A DNA stretch of 64,000 bases. Source: Diabrotica undecimpunctata. Taxonomy: Eukaryota; Arthropoda; Insecta; Coleoptera; Chrysomelidae. Position numbers and translations under genes: made by a program. This document shows positions 22,871-32,229 of this stretch, piece by piece; the first letter of the stretch is position 1, and each line of letters opens with the position of its first letter. The notes beneath the pieces were generated by a model, which saw nothing but the letters and a program-made list of their open reading frames with translations, made no database searches and was not told the origin of the DNA. The stretch covers positions 83,336,889-83,400,888 of the forward strand of contig NC_092808.1 in assembly GCF_040954645.1 (NCBI RefSeq), written 5' to 3'.

Positions 22871-22914
22871 ACCGTACTGAAGACGACCAATAGTCAGAAA
22901 TACGTATATACGGT
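22871..22914 (+). ncRNA. Hammerhead-ribozyme-like motif (type I, Penelope-like)
   Basis: On the plus strand all hammerhead core elements occur in order. Stem I 5' strand ACCGTA (22,871-22,876); core CTGAAGA (CUGANGA, 22,877-22,883); one unpaired C; stem II GAC with a CAATA loop and GTC (22,885-22,895); one extra A; GAAA (22,897-22,900). Next comes stem III as the self-complementary ATACGTAT (22,900-22,907), A at the cleavage position (NUH), and stem I 3' strand TACGGT (22,909-22,914), which pairs perfectly with ACCGTA. Very short, self-complementary stem III is known for hammerheads of Penelope-like retroelements, which may act as dimers; the assignment here is inference. The extra A before GAAA may weaken catalysis. 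It lies 64 bp upstream of a (TA)n tract. Confidence 0.62.
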
Positions 22915-22975
22915 TGCCTTCCATCGATATAAAATTTTTGGTTTTCTGTTTTGCGAGACATGCCATTACTTTTTA

Positions 22976-22977
<2 letters not shown>

Positions 22978-23066
<89 letters not shown>

Positions 23067-23067
23067 G
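22978..23067. repeat. (TA)n microsatellite
   Basis: About 85-90 bp of TA with a G interruption near its right end. It lies 64 bp downstream of the hammerhead-like motif. Confidence 0.96.
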
Positions 23068-23069
23068 AT

Positions 23070-23455
23070 ATCTTATCTCCTAATTGTGACATTATGAAAA
23101 GTAAATCAGTATCGCTTTCCACTACTATCAAATTTTCTTCGTATTTTGAAGTTTCTAAAGCTGATTTTGATGAGAAGAAGATCAGTGTCTCCCTCGGCTT
23201 GTTTTATCGTCTGCTAAAAACTCTCTTGGTTTGAGAGATATTTGTAATTATATTAAAATTTAATTCACGACCAACTCCATATTTTTGCCGACGAAGACGT
23301 TCAGCTGTTTTAGTTTCTCCACTTTTTTATGGAAAACTATGACATTGTTAAGCAAAACACTATGTTTTTTCACATAATTAACATATTTAAGTCAAATGTC
23401 TTTCATCGAATTATTTAGTTGCCACGATATTTGGGGTAATAATTCCCCACCACAG
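23070..23455. other. Unassigned sequence
   Basis: No recognised gene. The open frame continuing from the TA tract ('SKSVSLSTTIKFSSYFEVSKADFDEKKISVSLGLFYRLLKTLLV') matches no family I know. Confidence 0.35.
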
Positions 23456-23760
23456 AGCCAATTCGGCTACTCGAAAAAACAGTCAAATGTATTTACGTTC
23501 TTTGACTATAAATAAAAGTTTTTTAAAAATTAAAAATATATCCCCATAAAATATACGCTTTAACTACTGAACGGGGCCAATTTTATTAAATCTTAATTTT
23601 TATAAACAAAATAGCTGTGACTTTTTAAGCAAATTAAGCTAACTCCACTTCTATTGGTCGTATAAAACTTTTTTTAATATTTGCCTTGACTTCAGCTATA
23701 AGGATCAATAAGTTAAAAATGTCTGAAATGCATATGTATAAGGAGCGTTGTAGCTTAATT
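23456..23760 (+). repeat. Repeated unit, copy 1
   Basis: About 280-300 bp closely resembling 27,760-28,035. Shared stretches include ATTCGGCTACTCGAA, TTTGACTATAAATA, CTCCACTTCTATTGGTCG and AGTTAAAAATGT. If the LINE (24,154-25,200) and piggyBac (25,221-27,505) insertions are removed, the two copies lie about 0.97 kb apart in the same orientation. This fits a tandem repeat unit or the direct terminal repeats of a short element. No coding potential. Confidence 0.8.
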
Positions 23761-24153
23761 ATTTTATACCCCAAAATTTGTTCCTACTTCAAAGCAATAA
23801 ATTAGGGGTAAAAATTGTTTGAGCAATTATTTTTATTTCTATATTAAAATATAATCAACCTAAAAAAGAGAAGCCTTTTAGAATTAGATCTCTATATTTT
23901 AAAAAATTTCTGGACCTGCAAAATTTATAGAAATTTAAGAATTTTTACAAACAATTAAATGTTTCTCGAAAAGAAATTGACCGATCGGATCTTACAAAGT
24001 ATTATTTGATTTGCAACTAAAAAAGCTGCAACATAAAGACTTTTGCATTAAAAAATAATTTTAAAAAGTTGTCTTAAAAATTTAAATGGCAAATAATTGA
24101 CGTTTTTGGACCTTCAATGGTTAATTTTGCTAAAACCATTGGGTCAAATTTAA

Positions 24154-25188
24154 ACCAGCTAAGTAAGTTAAGTTAACCCAACTAACAATGCAAAACGTAA
24201 GCTCATGCGTTAGAATTGAAGGAGAAAACTCTACGTTCTTTAACATTAATAATAGTCTAAGGCAGGTCTACGCGTTGGCGTGTCTCCTCTTTAATATTGC
24301 CTTGAAAAAGGCAATCAGACAATTAAATATTAGAATAAATGGAACTATTTTTAATAGATCGACGCAAATTCTCGCATTTGATGACGATATAGTTATACTA
24401 GGCAGAAGTATAAGAGACATGGTGCAGTGTTTTACAAGGCTTCCTGACGCAGCAAGTGAATTAGGACTTGTGGTAAACGAGGAAAAAACCAAATAACATG
24501 CTGGTTTCTAAAAACCTTCGAAATATCCAACAGAGAATTTTAATTAACATCTATACCTTTGAGTAAGTCAAAGAATTTACATATCTTGGATCGCTAGTAA
24601 ACGCAACAAACACGACAAGCGGCGAAATAAAAAGACGCATAGCAATAGCAAACAGAAATTTAAAAAATAAAAATACAAAACGTGCAGTAAAGCTTAATAT
24701 ATACAAGACCTTAATAAGACTGGTTTTAATATATGGGGCTGAAACGTGGACCTTATCTCAAAATAATGAAAGACTTTTTGGTATTTTCGAGAGAAAAATT
24801 CTTAGAAAGATTTTTGGGGCCATAAATGAAAATGGGCGTTGGCGTCGAAGATACAACTTTGAACTATATCAGTTATACACCGATTCAGATATTGCGAAAT
24901 TCGTTAAAGTGATGAGCTTTAGATGGGCTGGACACATTGCTAGGATGTCAGATCACGAATACACGAAGAGATTAATATTTTCAAAACCAGAGGGCACAAG
25001 GACTAGAGGATGACCACGAATGAGATGGATTGATGATGTGGAAGAAGACCTACAGATGAGACCTACCTCGAAGGGTTAGAAGATCGAAGGAAGTTGCCAG
25101 GAATCGACACACACAGGAGTGGCGACTTCTTTGTGAGCAGGCCAAGATCAACAACGGATTGTCGAGCCACTTATGATGATGATAATTT
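24154..25188 (+). mobile_element. Family C LINE fragment with 12-bp target duplication
   Basis: The plus strand encodes part of RT: 'SSCVRIEGENSTFFNINNSLRQVYALACLLFNIALKKAIRQLNIRINGTIFNRSTQILAFDDDIVILGRSIRDM'. The catalytic box is FDDD instead of YADD. A frameshift follows near 24,495. After it come 'VKEFTYLGSLVNATNTTSGEIKRRI', 'VLIYGAETWTLSQNNERLFGIFERKILRKIFG', 'VMSFRWAGHIARMSDHEYTKR' and 'RMRWIDDVEEDL'. It ends in GATGATGATA. GGTCAAATTTAA occurs on both sides (24,142-24,153 and 25,189-25,200). It is strongly 5'-truncated and inactive. It inserted into the repeated unit that begins at 23,456. Confidence 0.87.
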
Positions 25189-25359
25189 GGTCAAATTTAA
25201 TTTAGCAAAACTACAATTAACACATTCGCGACCAACCTATTTTTAGGTCTGTCCAGTCAAACTGATTTTGGTTAAACATGAAAGAAAAATGACAAATCCA
25301 CCATTTTTGTTGAGGAGTATTATAATTGAACAAGGATTCTAAAAAAATGTTTTGGATAA

Positions 25360-25425
25360 TGTCACACATATGTGACACTGGTCTATAGTAATAAAAATTT
25401 AAACATAACCCAAGTGTCACAAATA
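25360..25425. repeat. piggyBac subterminal palindromes (left end)
   Basis: GTCACACATATGTGAC (25,361-25,376) and a diverged second copy GTCACAAATATATGAC (about 25,417). Matching motifs lie near the opposite end, so these are probably transposase-binding sites. Confidence 0.65.
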
Positions 25426-25534
25426 TATGACATAAACATTTTTAGCTACTACTTATAAAAAATCATTTATTTATTCAATATTAACAAAACTAAAAATTAC
25501 TTCCAATAAAAAATAAAACATATTGTATAAGTTT

Positions 25535-27140
25535 AATTGTCTTTTCTGTGCCACTCAGCAAAACAGGGTGTAACACATAACCCAATGGGCTGTCCATCAC
25601 TCCCCTTACATTCCTGGCATGTGTACCAGGTGACAGCCCTTTTCTTGGTTGCACTGCACTGTCGACATCTTTTCCGCTTATTTTCTTTTTTTAAGTTGTG
25701 TGCCGCAACAACTTTTTTTCTGCTTGGCCGTTCTGTTTGTCCCAGTAAATGTTTGATCACTTCCACTCTAAACTGAAGGTACGACATTCTTGTTTTTTTT
25801 GACGTGTTCCTATTTTTATTCAACAACCAGTTGCCATTCCACATGCAAATATCTGGTAAGTGAAAGAAAACTTTCATGTACCATCTCAGAGTTTTTCGTG
25901 GTGTGCCATAATATGAAGTCATCTGGTCAATTCTGTCAATCCCCGACATAAAGGAATTGTAGTCACGAATCATTACTGGCTTCAACTTTTTCTGGCCTTT
26001 ACGATTTTCAACTTCAATCATTCAACCATGCTTGGATGAAATCATTATTACATTTCTCTTATCTTTCAATTTTAATACTATGATTGGACCTGTTCTTTGC
26101 CATACGACTTCTCCTTTCTTTAATTTTTTTGTAATAACACTCTTTGGGTTACTATTTTGGGTTTTATTTTTTCTTAATGTTCCACAAACGTAGGTCTTCT
26201 TTTCATGTAAAAACTTGTACACGTAGATAGTGTGCCCCTTCTCTAAATATTCAGTAACAAGTCTGTGAACTACTTCAAACGCATGCCCATTTTCATTTAC
26301 TACTGTCCCCTTGCCGCTGTAGATTAGGAAATTTAGTAAAAATCCATCAGAGCTGGTAATCTCATAAATTTTTATTCCATATTTACTAGTTTTTTTTGGC
26401 ATATACTGTCGGAATATTAACCGCCCTCTCCACAGTAAGAGGGCTTCTTCAAGACTTAAGTTCTCTCCTGGATAGTAAACTTTAGAGATATTATTTATAG
26501 GTAATATGACTCGTAACGTTTTTAATTTTGTAAAGTCGATATTGAACTTCTACGTCTTCCGGCTTGTAAAAACAAATATTTTGAAGAATAGCTTCAAACT
26601 TTGATCTGGGCATAGTTTTTCCAAATATTGAAAAGTGATATAGTGGATCTGTGCTCCAGTATAAACGTAAGGAGGGGAGTTTAATGTTTCCCATTAATAT
26701 GCAGAGACCCAAATTTTTTTTATATTTATATCCATCCAGCGTCTTAAAAAGGAATATTTTTTTAAAGTAGGGTTTTCTTTGCGTGAAGCAGCTCTGTGAT
26801 TTGTCCACTCTACGATTTTTATCAAAAGCTCTTCATCAAATAGTAATAAAAAATATTGTATAGGTGTTGCATCAACAGGAGTTTTACTTTTATATTTTCT
26901 TGTTCAGTAAACTGATGTATCTCAATATTTTCCTCTACATCAAGCCAGTCTGCCTCATCATTTTCTTGTACCACATTTTCATTTGCATCATTCGCCCTCA
27001 TCATTACTCAACTCACCGCCGTCATTGCTCGACTCTCCCCCATCATTGCTAGTATTTCTGTACTCACTAACTTCCCTACTAGCCATCTCGGCCTCTAATT
27101 GAAGGTCTCGTGTACTTAGATGTCGTTTTGACATTGTTAA
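25535..27140 (-). pseudogene. piggyBac transposase pseudogene
   Basis: The N-terminus starts 'MSKRHLSTRDLQLEAEMASREVSEY' and carries an acidic SNDGGE-type repeat, shifted in frame near 27,005. Next come 'YWSTDPLYHFSIFGKTMPRSKFEAILQNICFY' (about 26,660-26,560) and 'YYPGENLSLEEALLLWRGRLIFRQYMPKKTSKYGIKIYE' (about 26,480-26,350). In the latter the first catalytic Asp (usually 'IDE') reads Glu ('LEE'). The second catalytic block (usually 'VDNFYTS') is missing: 'GHTIYV' joins directly to 'YKFLHEKKTYVCGTLRKNK' (about 26,240-26,160). The third ('SGIDRIDQMTSYYGTPRKTLRWYMKVF', about 25,945-25,870) is intact. The C-terminus is a Cys-rich domain 'CRQCSATKKRAVTWYTCQECKG..LCVTPCFAEWH'. An in-frame stop precedes 26,021. 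Loss of two of three catalytic positions means no activity. Confidence 0.9.
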
Positions 27141-27429
27141 TACGTCTAAAATAAATAATAAGTTATTACACGGTGTATAAATAAGTTACATTTTTATATT
27201 ACCTTTCTAAATTATACACAATTACGATACTTTTCGTATTCGACGTTTACATTCTATAAATTTACGTTCCATAAATTTACAGGTTATTTCTTCTTTTTTT
27301 AAAAGTCCAAATCACAACCCAGCCATAGCGTGTGAAAGAAGGATTGTTTAGGTGGACTGTGGCCAAATTTAGACCCACTGTGATAAACCGTGGTAAAATT
27401 ATTTTACATTTCATCACGTAAGTTCGGTG

Positions 27430-27484
27430 TCACACATATGTGTCAGCAGTCCTTACGAAAACTTCACCCTCACACATGTGTGAC
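27430..27484. repeat. piggyBac subterminal palindromes (right end)
   Basis: GTCACACATATGTGTC (near 27,431) and the 14-bp perfect palindrome TCACACATGTGTGA (near 27,470), the latter adjoining the terminal inverted repeat. Confidence 0.65.
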
Positions 27485-27501
27485 GGTTGGTCGCGAATGT
27501 G

Positions 27502-27759
27502 TTTATTTTTATAATATCACCCAAAAATATTTTTTCATTATATTCAAAAAACACCATTTTTTGCACCTTAAGGGCCATAAAAAATTATAACCAATATTTT
27601 GGAGTTACACGGTCTTGGAAGTAACTTTATTTATTGCCCTTAATAATTCTGTTCTAGTTTAAAAAATTTACTAATTATTGCTCTAAATCATTCATTTTTG
27701 TCTATAGCTTGGTGTAGTTAGCCGAGCCGATAGAAGAACCAGCCCACACTGAGCCGATT
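27502..27759. other. Continuation of the repeated unit beyond piggyBac
   Basis: Non-coding AT-rich sequence that completes the first repeated unit once the piggyBac is removed. No gene seen. Confidence 0.4.
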
Positions 27760-28035
27760 CGGCTACTCGAAGAAATAGTCAACTTTACTCACGTTTTTGA
27801 CTATAAATAGCCGTTTTTTTTAATAAAAATTATATTATCATAAAATATAGGCATTTAAATATTCTATGGCGCTAATTTTAATTTTTAATTACAGTAGCTT
27901 TGATTTTTTAAATAAATTAAGATAACTCCACTTCTATTGGTCGCAGAAATTTATAGTTTTTTTTTATATTTGTCTTGAGTTCAGCAATAAGAATCAATTA
28001 GTTAAAAATGTGTACATTGTATATGGATCGCTGTA
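27760..28035 (+). repeat. Repeated unit, copy 2
   Basis: Second copy of the 23,456-23,760 sequence. It begins GAGCCGATTCGGCTACTCGA and diverges after about 28,035. Confidence 0.8.
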
Positions 28036-28229
28036 GTAATTCTCATCTGGGTTTTGGATATTTTCTCTTGTCCTTATTCCTGGTTGTGGTATTTTCATAT
28101 TATCAATCCGGTTTCAATGTTTCACATTATTTCTTTGAGCATTATTCCTTTATACGACTGGTGGGTTGCTCACCTTACCAACAACTCTCCACATTTTATC
28201 CCGGCTTGAGACCGGCCATGGTAACCGCA

Positions 28230-28660
28230 GTTGACAAATGTTAATGATGAGTTGTTAGTGACTAAACTTAAAAATTATGACAACCTTAGTCGTTTTATAA
28301 AATGGTTTAGTAACTGTATTACCGACAGAAAAAAAATATATGTGTTCCATTTGTTGTAGCACATGGTTCCCACTTATTCTTTAGTTAATTTGTTTAATAA
28401 TAATGTTATTTGTAGTTTTCCTCATAAACCAGTATCCATTGTTTAGACTATTTAAAATTTTATTTAATATCAGTATAGACGATAATAAATTTCAAGATAA
28501 TATGTATAAATTTAAACATATTGTATGTAATGGAAATTAATACAACAAAGTTTTATTTATACCTACTCAAAGACATTAGACTATTGATAGACACATCGCT
28601 AAATTTTCATGTATATATTAAAACTATTCTCAACAAATCTTTGAGACTTTTTCTTCTCTT
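28230..28660 (+). mobile_element. CR1/Jockey-like RT remnant
   Basis: The plus strand, read through frameshifts, gives 'NDELLVTKLKNYDNLSRFIKWFSNCITDRKK', then 'HGSHLGPLLFNLFINN'-like text, 'NVICSFPHKPVS' and 'IFLNISIDDNKFQDNMYKFKH', then 'YSKTLDYLIDTSLNFHVYIKTILNKSLRLF'. This is the palm and thumb of a non-LTR RT unlike families A-D. The catalytic YADD lies in a decayed stretch and cannot be read with confidence. Confidence 0.6.
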
Positions 28661-28985
28661 TCTTCTTTATGTGATTATCCGTGACGAATCTTGGCGATCA
28701 TCATGGCAAGCGTTATCTTGTTAACTGCATCTGCATAGATGTTATGTTGAACCAGATTCTGAGATTCTTTAACCAGGGTGTCCTGATTGTTTCTAAACCT
28801 TGCTTTTCATATATTATTCCTTGTAGGATGACTTGTAGGAGGGCGTATCTGGACTAATTTCGCATAATGTGTGCGAAGTATTGTAGATTTCGAGATTTGA
28901 TTGTGGTCAGTACCTCTCGGTTCTTCTTCACTCTTCATCGGACCTCTGAGTCACATCAAAGGGTTACTAAGTAGTTAACTCTTGT
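28661..28985 (-). mobile_element. Family B LINE 3' end fragment
   Basis: The minus strand encodes 'VLTTIKSRNLQYFAHIMRN.SRYALLQVILQGIIYEKQGLETIRTPWLKNLRIWFNITSMQMQLTR' and, shifted, 'NKITLAMMIAKIRHG', ending in AAGAAGAAAGAGAAG. This matches the last 110 residues of the family B copies at 19.4 and 33.8 kb. It meets the plus-strand RT remnant tail to tail. Confidence 0.8.
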
Positions 28986-29046
28986 TTAAGATAAGTTACT
29001 TATTATTTTATTATCTACTCTTATTTAAGTTTAACTTCTTTTACTA

Positions 29047-29125
29047 ATGTTTGTATTGTGCGAACGATTTTCGAAGTGGAAATTGAAACGTCAATAAAAT
29101 TAATTTAACCTTTAATTGTGGCTTA
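29047..29125 (+). repeat. Short dispersed repeat with hammerhead-like layout, copy 1
   Basis: About 78 bp from TGTTTGTATT to TTTAATTGTGGCTTA. It contains a hairpin (GATTTTC/GAAGT/GGAAATT) followed by GAAACGTCAATAAA. The same unit recurs at 45,457-45,539, about 49,770-49,845 (inverted) and 49,970-51,560 (split by piggyBac). Confidence 0.8.
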
Positions 29126-30950
29126 TTCCCGTTTAAATAGTAATATCTCTTGTTTACTTTTGCTTGTAATTATTTTTATTTATAATGGGTGAATTTTGAG
29201 TAGTTCTTTACTTTATACTTACTTTATACAATATTCTGCTTCCTTTAAAATACAAAAAGGTATCTAATTTAAAAAATGTAATAGAATATTTTTTCGTATT
29301 TCCGGATTTGACTTCGAAAGGTCAAACCAAATGTAAAATTAATTTTTATAACTATTAATTGTGATTTAATCACAATAAATACAATAATTAACTTAAACAA
29401 GCTAAAAAAACAGTTTCAGACACAGTAAAAACAGAGTATTATTTCTGCCTAGTGGAAAAATTTATATTTGTCTGAGTAGAGAAAAAAAAAAGGATTCAGT
29501 CGAGTCCTTCGATTTATTAGTTTATTCGAAGAGCAGTCATGTGTATAAATCAAATAATTAAATCACAAGTACTGCCATATTGGTAATTTAGGATACAGTG
29601 TATTTACTTCCCAAAACGCTATTCAAAATATGCAAATACCTCAATTTGCATCAGAAATTTAAAATCAAATCAGGGTTTTAGACATTTACAAATGTGCTTG
29701 TGTTCGACAATATTGTGGCGTGAATTTGTAACTACGGTTCTTACATAACGAGGATTTCGAATTTAATTGACCAGCTTTGATTTTTATTTATGTACATACC
29801 AAATTTGCAGAGTTGGGCAGATATTTGAGGCAATAAGCAATAACGTTACCGCAATTCTTCGAGGTTATGAAATTCCTTATTCGCCAGCATAAACGGGAAC
29901 GAATATATTGGTTCTACTTAATTAATAATTAACTTACATAACGCTTATATTTTTAAAATATAATTATAATTATTATTATTATAAATATAATTTTAATAAT
30001 ATTATAATACTGATATCGGCTAATACTACTATAATAAGATGTTTCTACTAAAAAAAAAAAATAGAAAAAATACATACACATGTTAAGTTTTTAAAAGAAA
30101 AATAAACAAGTGTCCGGAATGCAAACACTTTTTTTATTTATTTTAAAATACAATCTGTTACATGCAAACAAGTAACATTAAGCATTTTTGTTGAACGAAC
30201 ATAATATGTAAGCAAAAGTTTTAGTTCAATGACTATTAATTACTAGGATAGTAAGTTTATTACTTATAACTAAAACTATAGTCAGAATCCAGAAATCTAG
30301 GCAGTAAATTCTTGGAAGTAATAGTGATGGTTCATTGCTATTGTAGGTCTTCCAATGGCGTACGAAAAATATCATAACAAGTTCCGACCAAGCTACTTGT
30401 ATTAAATAAATATGTACCTATTTATAATTATGTTAATTTTAATATGTTTATTGTTAACATTTGGGTTATTATATATATTAATATAATATACATTGTATTT
30501 GATAACGAATCGCCATAACTTAATCTTAGATTCCTGAGATTAAAATAGGTCGATTTAAACTAACTTACTTTAGTACGAAAGTTGATAATAACCAAAATAA
30601 AGGGGGTCAAAGTTAAACTTTTATTTTTAAATATTTCGTGATAGGCATGAGATAACAACACGAAATTTGGTAAGCTGGAGTTTTTTGGGACGAGAAATCA
30701 AAATTCGCCTCTAACAATGATGAAGGACGCCACATACATCTTTCAGTGCTCGTTTAATACGTTCAATTTTTTTTATCTCCCACTCGACATACTTTTAGAA
30801 TCAAAACTTTTATTCTCTTAATATTTTTACTTAGAAAAGATATACTACATCGCTGTACAACCCATTACTTTTTATTATTGTTTTATAAATTTGGATTAAT
30901 TACAATAAATAATAATTTTAATTTAGAAGGTAATAGTTACACCTCCCTAA
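29126..30950. other. AT-rich spacer, no gene recognised
   Basis: No coding or RNA feature recognised in about 1.8 kb. Confidence 0.45.
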
Positions 30951-31030
30951 AACCGCGATAGTCGGTGAAAGTCGGCTACTCAGGTATTCAGTTGTTTTGC
31001 TATCGAAGTAAACAGTGGTGTGATGACGTT

Positions 31031-31129
31031 GAGTAGAATACTATTTTGCTGACGTCACGTTGCCCAGCAACCGTTGATTCTATTCGTCATTGCTACGCAA
31101 CGTGACGTCAGCAAAATAGTATTCTACTC
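31031..31129. repeat. 32-bp perfect inverted repeat (hairpin)
   Basis: Left arm 31,031-31,062 and right arm 31,098-31,129 are exact reverse complements over 32 bp, with a 35-bp spacer. Each arm contains TGACGTCA, itself an 8-bp palindrome. It lies just upstream of the transposase relic at 31,183. It may be an internal part or end of that element, or a separate foldback insertion. Confidence 0.95.
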
Positions 31130-31182
31130 ATCGTGACCCCACCGCAGGACATGACTCACATATCGATTAGATTATCTAAGCA

Positions 31183-31760
31183 GTGAACACTTATTTTACT
31201 GTTGTGAGTAATATGGAAAGTGAAAGCAGTAAAAGTAAACGAAGTCCAAATTTTTCGATGGGAAAAAAAACTATTATATTCAATGTGTATTGTAGACTCC
31301 GCGAAAGGAATAAAAGTATGTCGGTCAACGATGTAGTTACCCTTTGTAGTGATTTGACTAAAGTTTCGACGAGAAGTGTATACAGAATTGTAAACAATTT
31401 TAAATAAAGTGAAGGCAAATTAAATGATGGACCTGTTGAAACCATTGAAACCAGAAACCAGGTAGAAAACACATTCAGCTTGAAGATCATACCAAATATG
31501 CTATTCGGAGGAAATTCCATGCTTTCTTTTTTCCATGCTTTAAGGAAATCCCAACCTTAAAGAAAGTTGAAGTTGAAATAAATTCCGATAATTCAATACC
31601 CAAAATATCACGACGTGTTTTATTGCGAACATTAGAACAAATAAACATTAAATATATAAAAAGAAGCAGGAATAGTGTTCTTTTAGAAAAAGATGAAATT
31701 GTTTTGTGGCGGAGAAATTACTTACAAAAAATCCGGCAAAAATTGTAGGCAATAGACAAG
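31183..31760 (+). pseudogene. Relic of the DD82E-type transposase
   Basis: The first 75 codons ('SPNFSMGKKTIIFNVYCRLRERNKSMSVNDVVTLCSDLTKVSTRSVYRIVNNFK') align with the N-terminal HTH region of the intact protein at 61,889-60,531 ('NHLSLNEKSVILNVYNYFKQHNPSNTVDSIVEISSKVMGYSKSTVYNILKE'). After breaks, 'IPTLKKVEVEINSDNSIPKISRRVLLRTLEQINIKYIKRSRNSVLLEKDEIVLWRRNYLQKIRQKL' (about 31,550-31,745) aligns with the intact 'IPTLDKVLQAITDDPDLPTISRDQLWKVLHELNFKYEKVGRQSMLIDSEEIVCWRRDYLRKIKKM'. The DDE catalytic domain is absent. The two are related but clearly diverged lineages. Confidence 0.85.
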
Positions 31761-32229
31761 TCTAGACACCTTTTTTGTAAATGGTAAGTCAAGAGAAGTT
31801 CAAATGTTTAATCCATTTAGTTGTATGGAGTTGTCCAATAAATTTACTGCTAACTCGTTGGTGGGTTTTTTCAGTCTTCTAAAATATTTATCACTGCTTT
31901 AACAATTATTTGCTTTACTGTTTCGACCTTTAAGTCCATATAAATGTCTGCATTTTGAATAAACCAGGCATCAGTGATACCACGAAGAAACTAGGACTAA
32001 AATCACTCTAGTTGCTATCTACTGCAGTTACAAATAGTGCAAAAGTCCTGCAAATACTTAAAAACAATTTTTTTTTGTTTCAATTCACATGTCTCGACTA
32101 CAAGGTCATTGACACGATGACAGTATAACACAATAAAAGGTATATACAGCTTTACATTGACAATACACCGTACATAAAACACAAAACTTATTTTTTACAA
32201 ATTTAACCGTTACACATAATTATTAAAAT

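Larger units (their letters stand above)
25221..27501 (-). mobile_element. piggyBac element, 2.28 kb, inactive
   Basis: Perfect 17-bp terminal inverted repeats, CACATTCGCGACCAACC at 25,221-25,237 and its complement at 27,485-27,501. TTAA precedes the left end (25,217-25,220); the right flank is TTTA, a one-base change from the expected TTAA. The only gene is a minus-strand transposase (about 27,140 to 25,535) broken by several frame changes. Palindromic CACATATGTG/CACACATGTGTG motifs lie just inside both ends. It inserted into the same repeated unit as the family C LINE next to it. Confidence 0.93.
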
